Positions 1-11,275 of a DNA stretch of 64,000 nucleotides are shown piece after piece. Position 1 is the first letter of the stretch, and the number at the start of each line of letters is the position of its first letter. The notes beneath the pieces are model-generated. The model saw only the letters and a program-made list of their open reading frames with translations, searched no databases and was not told the origin of the DNA. This DNA comes from Norana najaformis (lineage: Eukaryota; Annelida; Clitellata; Crassiclitellata; Hormogastridae), in NCBI GenBank assembly GCA_964023275.1, contig OZ029914.1, positions 50,856,530 through 50,920,529 of the forward strand, given 5' to 3'. The position numbers were made by a program, and so were the translations under genes.

Positions 1-2020
1 GTGGCTGCAAAATGTAATTTTTGAGCAATCTAATAAATGGGCAGCATGCAAAATAAGCAGCATTGATTCATGTATTCCATAATATGGCTCGATGTCTCTT
101 GAAAGCGGAGAAGCTCTCAAAACAAAGCTCATATAACTGAGGTATCCGTGTCCAAAAAAAAATTCTTTCACTCTAACATTTGCCGTTCGAATACACCAAC
201 TGAATTTTTCGGAAAAATAACGGTCGATAGATTTAGGTTTTTTTGCTTCACGGGCTTCACATGTGTATAAGATGCACTCATTTATAGATCCTTGTCCCTC
301 CCTCAACTCGTTCATAGATTTAGGTTTTTTTGCTTCTCGGGCTTCACACGTGTATAAGATGAACTCATTTATAGATCTTTGTTCCTCCCTGATTTCGTTC
401 ATAGATTCTGGGCCCTCCCAATAGTCTCTGGTACTGTTCACCGTAACAGAAATTGGTTGCATATAATGCAGCGCAAACCAAAAGGTTAAATTGTCAGAAT
501 CGCAAAATTTGACCAATATCTCGGCAGTTTCATCAACGGCCTTTCGGTTAAAGTGCTTATGAAATAAATTTGCTTCAGGAATAAAATAGTTTGGGCATTT
601 TGTCCTTCTTAGCCATTCAGCCAGTCTTTGTAATAATTTACAGCATATTTCAATAACAGAAGATGAATTCCACAATTCCGGTGACATTTCTTCACAAGTC
701 CATAACACCAATGTCTTTAAATGGTATGTGCAGAGAACCTCATCCTCCTTTGGACAATCCTTCTTGATCAATTCCTTTTTGGCGAAGAATCTGAGCATAT
801 GGTAGACAATCTGCTGAACTGAAGTCCAGCTTTGAAGTAAAATTACTTCCGCAACTGAAAATGACAACCTGCACTGGTGAATATCATCTCTACAAGCTGG
901 ATGAGTAGTATACACAACATGGCATCCATTCTCTACCACCTCGCGAATCGTGGCAGTCGTTGGCCATCCGTAATTTCTTTGTCGAAAAGGCCAATTTCTA
1001 GCTTGTTTTGGCCACTGAGGGCAACACATGCCTAAAACTACATCCATTACACCTTGCTTACCTGGCCCACAAATCTTATTCGCTGGACCAGTCATGACAA
1101 TTTCTAGAGAATTTTCCCATCTATCATCATCAAAACTGACTGTTGGATCTGGTTGTAAGATATCTTTGCGGATAGCATGCTTAACTTCGAAGATCTTGAG
1201 TTCCCAGTTGTATATCATTTCTCCCAAACGGCGAAGTTGTACAAATGCCGGATAATCATGGTATGGCTCAATCACGAAGCAGTGAATTTTGTCAGTAATA
1301 TCATGAACCTCATACGGCATAAGTGGACTTTCATTTGTGAAGGCTAGTTCATGCGGTTCGAACTGCATGATATCAATGTCGCCGATGCATGAATGTAACG
1401 GCTGAATAAAGAACTCAGCAGTGCTGCCACATACAATTCCACGAGAATCATAAGGGTGTCTATAATGCACATGTTTTGCTCGAAAACTGTTAGTGTCAGA
1501 CTTTGGAAGCACTCGACATGTACGGACGATGAATTTGGACACATCATCTTCCATGGATCCTACGCTCAAATTTAAAATAAAAACGGGATCATCACCATGG
1601 TTTTCATTGTCATCTTGTTCACGCATGTGTTCAATGGCATCCATAGTTGGGAAACTTAGTTGTTCGTCAATAGATTCTCTGATCTGCAGGTCCGTAGGAT
1701 TCTCAACAGATCCCTGAGTTTTGATTTTATGGTTTACCGGGTTAGAGCAGTTCTTGTCGAACAAGGATTCGTTCGACCTCAATTCATCTGTCCTCAGAGC
1801 TGCATCCAATGCTGGATGCGAAGGCCTCTGTATTTTCCTCTTCTTGACAATATTTTCCGAGTTTCCAGCGATCACACTACAAACGTTGTCTCCTTTTAAG
1901 CCACCTTTAAGACATTTTTCACACTCTTCCACCAGCTTCGGCAACATGTATTTCCGGGCTGCCTGCTTCAGTGACTGTGCTGTATCACACGTGACAGTTA
2001 CGCTCTCGTCGTAGATGAAC
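1..2020 (-). CDS. BTB/BACK-Mab-21 nucleotidyltransferase fusion, copy A (main exon, C-terminus beyond window edge)
   Basis: Read by hand on the minus strand, one frame stays open from a splice acceptor (TTTCAG at 2026-2021) to position 1, about 670 codons. Order: end of BTB (FIYDESVTV), BACK-like part (LPKLVEECEKC, then NPTDLQIRES and SFPTM), an acidic linker, then a Mab-21-type nucleotidyltransferase: GSTAEFF followed by GDIDIMQF, the C-lobe signatures ARNWPFRQRNYGWP, RLSFSVAE and CTYHLKT, and the start of the helical C-terminal region. The G-S ... D-x-D pattern is the metal-binding motif of cGAS/Mab-21 enzymes (family knowledge). Downstream helical and TPR-like parts, present in copies B and D, lie beyond the window. 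Residues near 227-400 are duplicated in frame. No BTB first exon is visible upstream, so the true 5' end is unknown. The gene may be intact, but I cannot see its last third. Confidence 0.72.
227..400 (-). repeat. 87-bp in-frame tandem duplication inside copy A
   Basis: The segment starting at the ATAGATTTAGG near 227 recurs at 314, a period of 87 bases (29 codons). The encoded stretch with EAKKPKS and CILYTCEARE is therefore present twice. Copies B and D carry it once. The period is a multiple of three, so the frame is kept. It lies in the linker between the nucleotidyltransferase C-lobe and the helical C-terminal region. Confidence 0.8.
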
Positions 2021-2183
2021 CTGAAATGCAAGTTTCCATATATTACAACTGAACTGAAAATTTTATTATCGATCAGCTTGTGTTGCCAGCTATTTGTCAT
2101 AACTTAACAAAACAAAACGTGTGCTTTCCAGGCCTTTTCCATGCTGGCTCAATCCTCTGGAATTCACTACCACTAGCCTTGAA

Positions 2184-3441
2184 ATGTTTAAAGCAATTGG
2201 ACCTGATGGCATCGAATGACTATACATAATTTTAAACGCCTTTATGAAACAAGAAAGGCTGCCACAAGAAGGAAAGTGAAATAATAGCAATATATAAACA
2301 AAAAGGAGACGTACTGGAATGTAGTAACTACAGAGGAATTAAGCTGCTGAAAATTGGACTGAAAGTGTACGAAAGGATGACCGAAGAGCGCATTAGTGAA
2401 CGGGTTAAGCTACATGATAACCAGTTTGGCTTTAAGACGGGTAGAGGCACAATAGATGCATTATTCATATTGATACAGGTGCAGGAGAAAATACTAGAAG
2501 GAAACAACAAGATATATCAGGCTTTTGTACATCTGGAGAAGGCTTTTGATAGAGTACAAAGAGAGGTCGTATATTGGAGTCGAAGGGAAAAGGGAATATC
2601 AGAGAAAATAGTGCGACTGGTGAAATCAATGCACGAAGATGTACAGACTTCAGTGAGGAGTAATATAGGAAACACAGTAAAATTTGAGATTCGAGTGGGT
2701 GTACATCAGGGATCCTGCCTGAGTCCTCTGCTGTTCATCATAGTAATGGATGCCATATCGGAAAATGTGAGAAGGGAAGTACCATGGGATATGTTGGATG
2801 CTAATGACCTTATAGTGGCAGACGACGCAGCGACAAAGATACAAGGACGTTTCACTGATTGGCAGGGAGCACTGGAGAGCACTGGAGAGCAAGGGTCTTA
2901 AAATAAATATCAATAAAACAGAGACCATGGTATGCTCCAAAATAGATGAGACACTTGTGGTCAAGAACGTTGCAGGAAATGCATTGAAACAAGTAGAAAT
3001 CTTTAAACAATGATAAGACCAGTGATGATATATGGAACAGAACCCTGGACATTGACGAAAGAGGAGGAAAAGCTGCTGGGGAGAACGGAAATGAGAATGC
3101 TGCGATGAATACTTGGAATCTCACTGAAAGACGAGAAAAGGAATGAGTTGATCAAACAGAAATTGGGAGTGGCATGTATATCTGACAAAGTACAAGAAGC
3201 CAGGCTGAGATGGTTTGGTCATGTGACGAGGAAAAGAGGAAAACTGCATCAAAAGAATTATGACAGCAGAGGTTTACGGACGCCGCAGTCGTGGACGACA
3301 AAAGAAGAGATGGGGAGACATGATTCAGCAAGACCTAAATCTCATCAGACTGAAGAAAGAAGATACTGGAGGTAGAAATAAAGGGAAAAGAAGGATTCAT
3401 GTGGCTGACCCCTTCCCTAGGAGGGATTAATTCCAGCCAAA

Positions 3442-3472
<31 letters not shown>

Positions 3473-3474
3473 GT
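2184..3474 (+). mobile_element. 5'-truncated non-LTR retrotransposon with (GAA)n tail
   Basis: Reverse transcriptase motifs on the plus strand: KAIGPDG near 2190, QFGFKTGRGTIDALF from about 2420, FVHLEKAFDRV near 2525, GVHQGSCLSPLLF near 2698, and DDLIVADDA-like residues near 2805. The catalytic box reads VADD rather than YADD. A second part holds LGVACISDKVQEARLRWFGH near 3165, typical of the segment downstream of RT. It ends in a GAA-rich tail (about 3445-3473). Frame changes and stops separate the parts, so it is dead; no endonuclease is seen. It interrupts sequence that is continuous upstream of copies B and D. Family not assigned beyond LINE. Confidence 0.8.
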
Positions 3475-3584
3475 TCTTCACCCTTCTCTTTCTCTTGCTT
3501 CATTTCGCAAACAATTGAAGACTTATCTACCAACGCTTTTGCAGTGAAATAGTAAATTAGCGTGTTGCAAGTATTGATCAGTAA

Positions 3585-3631
3585 TTATAATAATAATAAT
3601 ATTAATAATAATAATAATAATAATAATAATG

Positions 3632-3664
<33 letters not shown>

Positions 3665-3665
3665 T
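3585..3665. repeat. (AAT)n microsatellite
   Basis: Nearly pure AAT/ATA triplets. Similar trinucleotide tracts sit at the matching place upstream of copies B and D. Confidence 0.9.
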
Positions 3666-5774
3666 CATGCTACTGTGGACTCAACACCATTTTGCCATTA
3701 TTGATGTAGAAAAATATATCGAATGTAAGAAATGACGAGTTCTTTGCCTACACTTCAAGCCATCAGGTAAAAAAATTCGTTCTTACTTTGATGTGTAATT
3801 TTCTTTGTTTCCCTTGGATTTCCGGCTTTCTCACCACACTCGAAATTAAACTAAGTTGTTCAGCGAATGAACTTCGGCAGTTAATAAAATATGGGAGATT
3901 GCATTACTAGGCACACAGTTAGAAAACCGGAGACAATAAATGACGGCTTACTATAGACTGACTCTAGCCGCTGTTCACATCACGCTATCACTCTTATTTT
4001 CATGAAACTGTCCGAATGCAAAGCAAAACAGTCGTCCTGCCTAACTTCCCGGACAATTAAGTTCTCAGCTGCACAACTCATGAACTGAAACATGAGTTGT
4101 AAACCGGACAAAATTTACATCCATAAAATTTATGCTCATCCGAACTGGTATAATTATTTCCTTTCACATTTCACAGCAACGCAGTCAGCTGACAATTATC
4201 AAGATGCGAAAGTCAGGAGAAACAAAATCGGACATATAAATTTTATGTTCGGAGGCGACGTTTTGTTAAAAGCAAATTTATAAAGACCATGCGCAGTTTA
4301 AACCACTTTTCTGGAAACACCGGCTATCAATTTAAAATAATATTGTGGCCAAAAAGATTACTAAGCATGGCATAAAAATATTTAGATGTACGCGCATCGC
4401 TAATGGCTGCCTTAAGCAGCTTCAGCCGAGGTGGCCAGCTACCGGCCTAAAGCTTCCTCCAGTTAACTAATACTACCACTAGTTAGAGTGAATCACAACC
4501 ACGTTGTAGAAGATAATTAATTTTATATCACAGAGTGTCAGTATTATAACCCCGGGATTTTTTTAGCTGGCACATAATTAAGAGGCAGTTGATGTTCAGT
4601 AAAGAATTAGAACTCTAACTCTATTTGTTATGTTTTAATTCACATTCCATTCAACAATATAAACAATGATACAACGTTTAAGGAACTGGAATAAAGCTTA
4701 AGGTTAGACTGTGACTGTATGAACAAGTCCACCTTTAACAATTTGCCCGTTTACCCGTAGGGATCTTGAATGGAGTTGAATCCATCGCTTGTGGCATAAT
4801 AATTTTTTTTGTGAAGAACGACTTTGGCGATCACAAAATTTCAATATGAGCTTCTTGTCTGTTTGATGTTTGGAAAAATGATTCGTGATATTTATTTGAA
4901 TTAAATTCATTTATCAACGTTTTAGTAAATTGGCTTTCTCACCTGATGAAACGTAAGAGTGCGGGGTCTTCGCAAGACTAGATCATAATGTGATCATAAC
5001 CAACAATATTTAAATTTGCACAATCACAAAGTCGCTCTCTTCCGTATATCAAAACGATTGTCATAATACTTTCTATAGGCCTAATAGTACTTGACTATAT
5101 TCTCAAATGAAATCATGCAGTAAGCAAGCGGGGCCTCGGCTTGCAGAAGCCTCCGCGACCGCGACATACGCATTAGAAATTGAATAGAGATCGCAATGAA
5201 TTAGCTTTGAATACCTTATGATTAAGTCAACATTTTGGTTTCAGAATATCTAGGAGATAGCTTAAAGTATCAAAGTTGATACTGAATGGGCGCCGTGTTC
5301 TGCTTGAGGTAGGAACCATTCTCTTTTTCGGTTAAGTCTCACTGTTTCCATCTAGATAGCAATCGTAATCGCAACGAAGAAAAGGGTCTTACACTAGGCA
5401 CTAATCCAGTTCGCATTACCGTGGACGTATGAAGACCACAGGCAATCAACAACTGCAAATCCAGTTCGATTCCCGTATATGAAAATTGTGGTTCAGTGAC
5501 AAGCCATGTGTTAGGGACTTTTAATAGTTGACAGATGTGCATTTCGTGCCTATGCCAATGCGGCTGCATGACTTCTGTAAAGACACAAATTCCGCTATAG
5601 CCTAGAAAATACTTAGCTTTAGAGTCGTCGCAAGAGTATCGTGAGTGAAGAGGTTTCTACTGATTAATATTTTTTCCTGATTAGGGTGTGGATATTATCA
5701 TGTATTATTATCCATTGGTTTGTTGGCCATAGTTTCCTCCTAACATTTGATAACCTCTCAACATTCAAGAACAA

Positions 5775-5835
5775 TGTGTGCGATAGTATAGTGAGTGTTC
5801 GTCTGTCAATCGTTAGATTGCATTGTTAAATTCCG
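5775..5835 (+). repeat. Degenerate tRNA-Asp-like relic
   Basis: GCGATAGTATAGTG resembles a tRNA A box of the Asp type, and a TCTGTCAATCG resembles an anticodon arm with GTC. The T arm is poor. The same tRNA-like unit recurs at 7205 and 20578 inside the repeated blocks, so this is a relic of a duplicated pseudogene or SINE, not a working tRNA. Confidence 0.4.
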
Positions 5836-7202
5836 CAAGAGGAGAAGTTGGTTTCGAGACTTCTGCTCCACTTTCGCCCCCTAGCGTACTCACCTGTAAT
5901 GAGTAAAGATAGTCAGTGTAAAGATAAGGCGGCGAGCGAGAGGACTGGCCAGCTGCCATCATATTTCGACGCTAAGAAAACTGAAGTCGCTCACACTTGA
6001 TGCTGCGTATCGGGATTAGTTTAACAGTTTGCTTTTCTCTTTCTTGTCAACACTCAGAAAAAACAGTTTTCACAGGTTACTATTAGCGCTGCGTTTTCAT
6101 GTTTCATTTCAAAATCATTTACAGGCGTAAATACAATAATTGTCGCATAGATCTGTATGGTATTATCATAAATTAATAATACGTTTTTTTATTATTTTTA
6201 GAATTATAAGGGTGTTTTCTGAATCGTTCTCTTGATGATGTGGTTCTTAGTTCAGGGAATCTTACCCGACAGCAGGGCAAACCATCTGTCCTGTTCAGCT
6301 TCCTGGAGAATTAAGTTCTCAGATATCTAAGGCACTCATGACCTGATGCATGAGTAGTAAATCAGGTCAATACTTGCGACTGCTAAATTTATGTTCGCTC
6401 GAACTGGCACACGTAATTCCTTTCCCTTGAGCAGCAAGTCTGTCAGATGACAATCATCATTTATGCATACTGGTCTTGTCAGAAGAAATAAAACGTACAT
6501 ATATATTAAATGTTAGGAGGCGAAGTTTTGACAAAAGCAAATTTTTTTAAAGACCTTGTAGAGTTTCAACCTAATTTCTGGAAACACTAGGTATCAGATG
6601 GAAATTGTGTCTGAAAATAATACTAAGCTACCACTCAACAACCTGAATATCATTTGGACTTATTCTGTAAAATGTCATATTATTTCGCCTCCGATTCGCA
6701 TTTCTGTGTAACTCTGCGCGCGTTAAAAATTTTCGTAATATTTATTGAATAAGCGACTGATTGTAACTATTTTGCATATTTGTTTTGCCTAACCAGCTGC
6801 GATAAGCTAGAAGAGCTACGGGTAATATCGTGTTTGGAATACTTTTCGTATGTCTCAATTTCTATCAAACATGCGATCAACATAACTCATGGTAATAAAT
6901 AGTATTATCATAATTTATGCTTATCCAATGTGTCTCACACGGTGTCCATACGCTGCTGAGAAATACTCGTATCTGCGCGCGAGGAGGTATTCTAGCTTCA
7001 TCTGTACCTGCCTGGGTTGTCTATACATACACCCAAGAAAATCAAGGGAATTCCAGAAGCCAGGAAAATAAAGTCGCACAACTGAAAGGCTGCTCCTTGA
7101 AATTGAAATAATGGACCGATCTTCCTACTATAGAGATTTGGTTGAAGCCACTAAGGTAAAGTGTTGATGACTCTTAGCATTCAGGAAGTTGATTGCGCGA
7201 TC

Positions 7203-7270
7203 GCGATAGTCTAATGGTTAGCGTGATGGAACGTCAATAGTGAGATTGTATTGAGAATTCCACCGGTCCA
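7203..7270 (+). repeat. Degenerate tRNA-like relic
   Basis: Begins GCGATAGTCTAATGGTTAGC, a near-perfect A box, but has no convincing B box. Homologous to the better-preserved copy at 20578. Confidence 0.4.
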
Positions 7271-7974
7271 TCAATTCCACAAGTCTACAATCTTGCACTG
7301 GCGAATATAAAAGGTTTATTTGGGGCATTGTGCCGTCACACACATTAGCACCAAGGCAATATTTTGCATGCCATTAAAGTCCTGCAACGCATTTTAGTAT
7401 GACTTGTGTTTCCTGACTGTGCGATTTCAAACAGTGGGCATGATTAATGGTAGTCTTTAGCAGCTTCAACCGTGATAGACGGTTAATGGCATCAACCTTC
7501 CTCGAGTTAAACAACGCGACCGTAATATGAATCATAGCTACTTTGTAGAAGATAGGCCTACTAAGTTACTAATATATCAGCCTGTATTCATTGCACAGAG
7601 ATGTATGCACGACGACGGCGTAAGTCCCAGAATAATGAATTAAATCGTTATGCATGAAGCGGACTTGCGTGCTACGCCAGAACTAGCCCTAGTCCCCTTC
7701 TGAATCAAGCGCAAGTGGACTAATCCCAGCTTCGGGAAAGAAAGCAAAATGGCGGCTGGCACGATTCGTCGCCTTTGACAAAGTTTTCGACGTCAAAGAG
7801 TGTTTAAGGACCATAAAAATCCACTCGATTTGTTCAAGGAATTTTGAACTTAGTATGCTCTTCGTTTTCGCCGTCATGAGATACTTTTTGTCAGTGAACC
7901 TTGCAAATTGAACTGTATGGCCTCCTCTTGACCTATCTCCCAACATGTACCCTCTGTACATGTGCGTAATTCTG

Positions 7975-8205
7975 TATAGCGACCGTGTGCCATCGACTCT
8001 GTTCATTTTCCAATGAATTTATCAGGATAGATCCTTCACCACCGCTGCCCGTTTGTATGAGTACCATGTCATTTAAGGTCCCCGTGTACGGACTGTCTTA
8101 GCCCGAGATTCAAAACTCTGAAAAATACCCACGATCGGTATTTGGACCGGCATCCTCACGCGCTCAGTCCCTTTGATGTACGCTTTAATCAAATTAGAGA
8201 ACCAG
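7975..8205 (-). mobile_element. tRNA-derived SINE copy (family 1), degraded
   Basis: Shares GTTCATTTTCCAATGAATTT and ACCACCGCTGCCCGTTTG with copies at 44095, 48310 and 49570. On the minus strand the better copies start with a tRNA-like head (A box TGGTTAGCTCAGTGG, B box GGTTCGCATACC). The A box is decayed here. It sits inside a duplicated block, so its insertion predates the duplication. Confidence 0.6.
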
Positions 8206-11200
8206 GGAAATTATCTGTAATGATGGGAAAAAATGAATTACAACTTCCTATCTGCTCAATAAGTGCATTCTTTATCTCCAAAAAAGCACTTCATTCTTTT
8301 TTGGACATAGAGGATTCGACTTCTTGAAATTTCCTTCATTTTCATGTGTACGCGATAAAATCTCTTAATCCGCAACTTGCATAAGAATCTATAATATTAT
8401 GAGAATTCAAAAAAATTTTGACAGTTTTCGTCTGTCATAAATGCTGGCCATTTGCGAGCTCACAATGCAGCAAAGATTCTGAGGCAACATTTTTAAAAGG
8501 TGAACTGCCTTCAAAATTGATGTACGAGAATAATAATTAAATTGAAAATATTAAAAAGCGGTTGAACTATATTGAGCCCAGAGGTCGGCACAATTTTAAC
8601 TAATTTTCCATTATTAACTATTTTTGGCACGGGAACAATACTTCGGGGATTCATTTATTTTCTGCTTCAGATGTAATATATCGAAGTATGGATTGTAATT
8701 TGCAAATATTGGGAAAACCCGCAGATCAGGATTAAAACGTATTTCCTTGTTGATGCCGTTCAATATAATGTTTCTATTTGTTTCGATTCGCCATTTTTGA
8801 TGTATAAAAATATTGTGAATGTACGAATTGACAAGATTTTAGTTCATGTTTCATAGAGAAAAATAACAAAGTTTATCCTTACTGTGATTTGTGTAATTAA
8901 CTTCGATTCCCTTGGATTTTCGACTATCCCACCAGACTCTAAATTATACTGAGATGTTCCGCCTATGAACTTCGGCAGATAATAAACTAAGGCACACAGA
9001 TGAAAACGGAACACAATTTATGACGGCTTTTACTGTAGGCTGACTAGAGCTGTTTCACTTTCGTCCAGTTTTTTTTAGCCTAATTACAATCGTCAGTCGA
9101 CGCCGCTTAGCGACTGTGAGTAAAACATTTGCTGTAAGTCCTTATGCGAAGTGGTTTTTTCAGACGATGCTCAAAATGTGGGTTTACATAGCACTTTAAG
9201 AGGCAAATCAGTTAACGTGTGACGCAGAAGCAAAAAAGGAGACGACCCTTACGATTCGAGTCAACCCCATTTAGGGCAAAAGAAGTCAAAATTATACTGT
9301 GAAATTTGGTTCACGTAGCGACAGAAGCGGTAGTTGTCCTGAATCGATGGCATTTAGCAAATGGGAGAAGACTTTATTAAGCACAAATCCACTCTCTAAA
9401 GACAAACTTTGTTGAAAGATTAGCAGTGGATATGAATCGGCCATTCCTTCCAGCATTGAGCTTTCTTCAACGCTGTAGTCTCTCCAGAGTGAATTATTTT
9501 CCTATGGAAAGGCAAATTGGCTAGAAATACCAAAGCGGCTCTGAAAATAACCCCTTTCCAAGCAGAATAAGAGTGAATAAAAATCTAAAATATGTTTGAA
9601 AAAGGTATTCTTGAATTAAATCCCTTTGTCAACATCTTAGTAGTCCAGTTCGCATAATTTAACATTATGCAGGCGTATGGCATTTCACCGTTGCAACTCC
9701 ATCTCGATTCTCGTATACGAATCCAGCTTCTCGGAGAAGTGCTGTAAGTTCTCGGGTACGCACCATTCGTGACTTGATAGGCCTACATGAATTGTAAATC
9801 CGGATAAAATTTACGACTGTTAAATTTTTGTTCGCACGAACTCGTATAATCATTTCCTTTCACTTGTAGCTTTCAAATGATGAAAGGAAAAAAGTACATA
9901 TACTTCATGTTAGCAGGCGAGGATTGACAAAAGCAAATTCTTAAACACCCCTGAAATTTTTCTAAATGGTATATAGTATACTGGCTATTTAATTAAGAGA
10001 CAGATGATGCTGACTAATGAATTCGAACTAATATTCTTTTTTAGTGCGCTTCAGTCACCAACACAAACACAGATGCAGCTTTGAAGACCTTGACACAAAT
10101 TAAAGCTTAAACTAGACCCATCATGGGTCAACTTCATCAATATCCGATTACATTTTTACATATGAAGAAAGATGAGAACAGTGGACTAAACACTTTCTTA
10201 ATAACGTTGAACTATGCAAGGATAAAGATGAGTTGTAGCACATATAGCCAACAGTTCCCCAAGCTGTGGGCCGCGATCCAAAAGTGAGCAGCTGGATCTT
10301 AAAATCATATTTTGTATTAATTATGCAGAAGTTAAAGTACAAAAGTGCATATAGACTCATTGAGTCTCTGTGTGAGTATTACATACATTATACCTCCTAC
10401 GCCTACCTTCTCACTATTCCTAGACGTAAGCTGCTTCAAGGTAACTAGGGTCGAGCCCCCCGTGATTCAGCTGTTAGGTATTGTTCTGAGTTAAGACACT
10501 TAAATATGTTTTTATCAGCTACCTTCAATAGCGAGTTGGATGTATAACTTCTTTACTTTAAAGACTTTTGCAGAATGAGAGTTTCAGAGGAGGCTCGTGG
10601 GTCAAGGCGAGTGCTCAACTTTTTAATTTGAACATAAGAAAGTCATCACAAAGCAAAAAGCCGTTGAAAGTACGGGTGTGTACATGCAGTTATATCACAT
10701 TATGCAAATCTTAAAATACTTCTTACTAGAATAGTTAATACTTTACACAGGTCAGTATAAGATTCCGTAAAGCAAAGCAACACAGTAAATGGTAAATTTG
10801 CATGTTATTCAATATAATGGCAATTCGATAATAAAAATTACAGCTTCAAAGTGTAACTAAGCAGATTGATTGCACTATGGTATATTCCTTCACTGTGCTC
10901 AAATTATTCTCACAAATAATAGTTTAGCTGAAATAGTCGAATCATGGCTTAATAAAACAAATATGGGCTTTGCCTGACTGCGTGAATTTGTAGGATTAAA
11001 AAATATGCGTATTCTGCAGGAGACATAAAAGTGCCATATTTTCTAAGTTCCGTCAGAGTGTTCCGCCGATTCTAAAAAGCTTTCTATTTCTACTTGGCGG
11101 CGCATAGCAGAGAAGGTTATTTAGAATGTCTTCTTAGATTGTAAAATCAGCCAACTGGGAAAAATTCTAAAACAAATTTGTGCTCTATGTTAGTGACTTT

Positions 11201-11245
11201 TAAAATACTAGGCGACGCTTAATTTTTGCTCTTCTACGAGCATCA

Positions 11246-11251
11246 TTTATT
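11246..11251 (-). promoter_or_regulatory. Candidate polyadenylation signal of copy B
   Basis: AATAAA on the minus strand, about 25 bases beyond the stop codon of copy B. A single hexamer in AT-rich DNA is weak evidence. Confidence 0.35.
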
Positions 11252-11275
11252 TTTTTGTTTCTATCGACATATGTA

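Larger units (their letters stand above)
3715..7560. repeat. Non-coding duplicated blocks between copies A and B
   Basis: No credible gene. The stretch is made of blocks that recur in the window. About 3715-3975 matches 8780-9060, 28030-28280 and 39390-39665. About 3975-4650 matches 6200-6620, 9740-9960, 21010-21700, 29500-29870 and, inverted, 41050-41380. About 4920-5360 resembles 28790-28980 and 40280-40730. Copies are diverged by point changes and small gaps but easily aligned by eye. The short ORFs here have no recognisable protein features. Confidence 0.6.
7560..11270. repeat. Duplicated flank of copy B
   Basis: No gene seen. About 7565-8000 recurs at 38520-38880 and 43690-44060, recognisable by a TGTATGCACGACGACGG-like start and a GGCGGCTGGCACG core. 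About 8500-9100 recurs at 27780-28290 and 39100-39680 (shared GGGAAAACCCGCAGATCAGG). About 9960-11270, the 3' flank of copy B, recurs at 29870-31107 before copy D and in part at 21690-21910 before copy C (shared GTGAGCAGCTGGATC). The blocks keep the same order relative to the gene. Confidence 0.6.
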
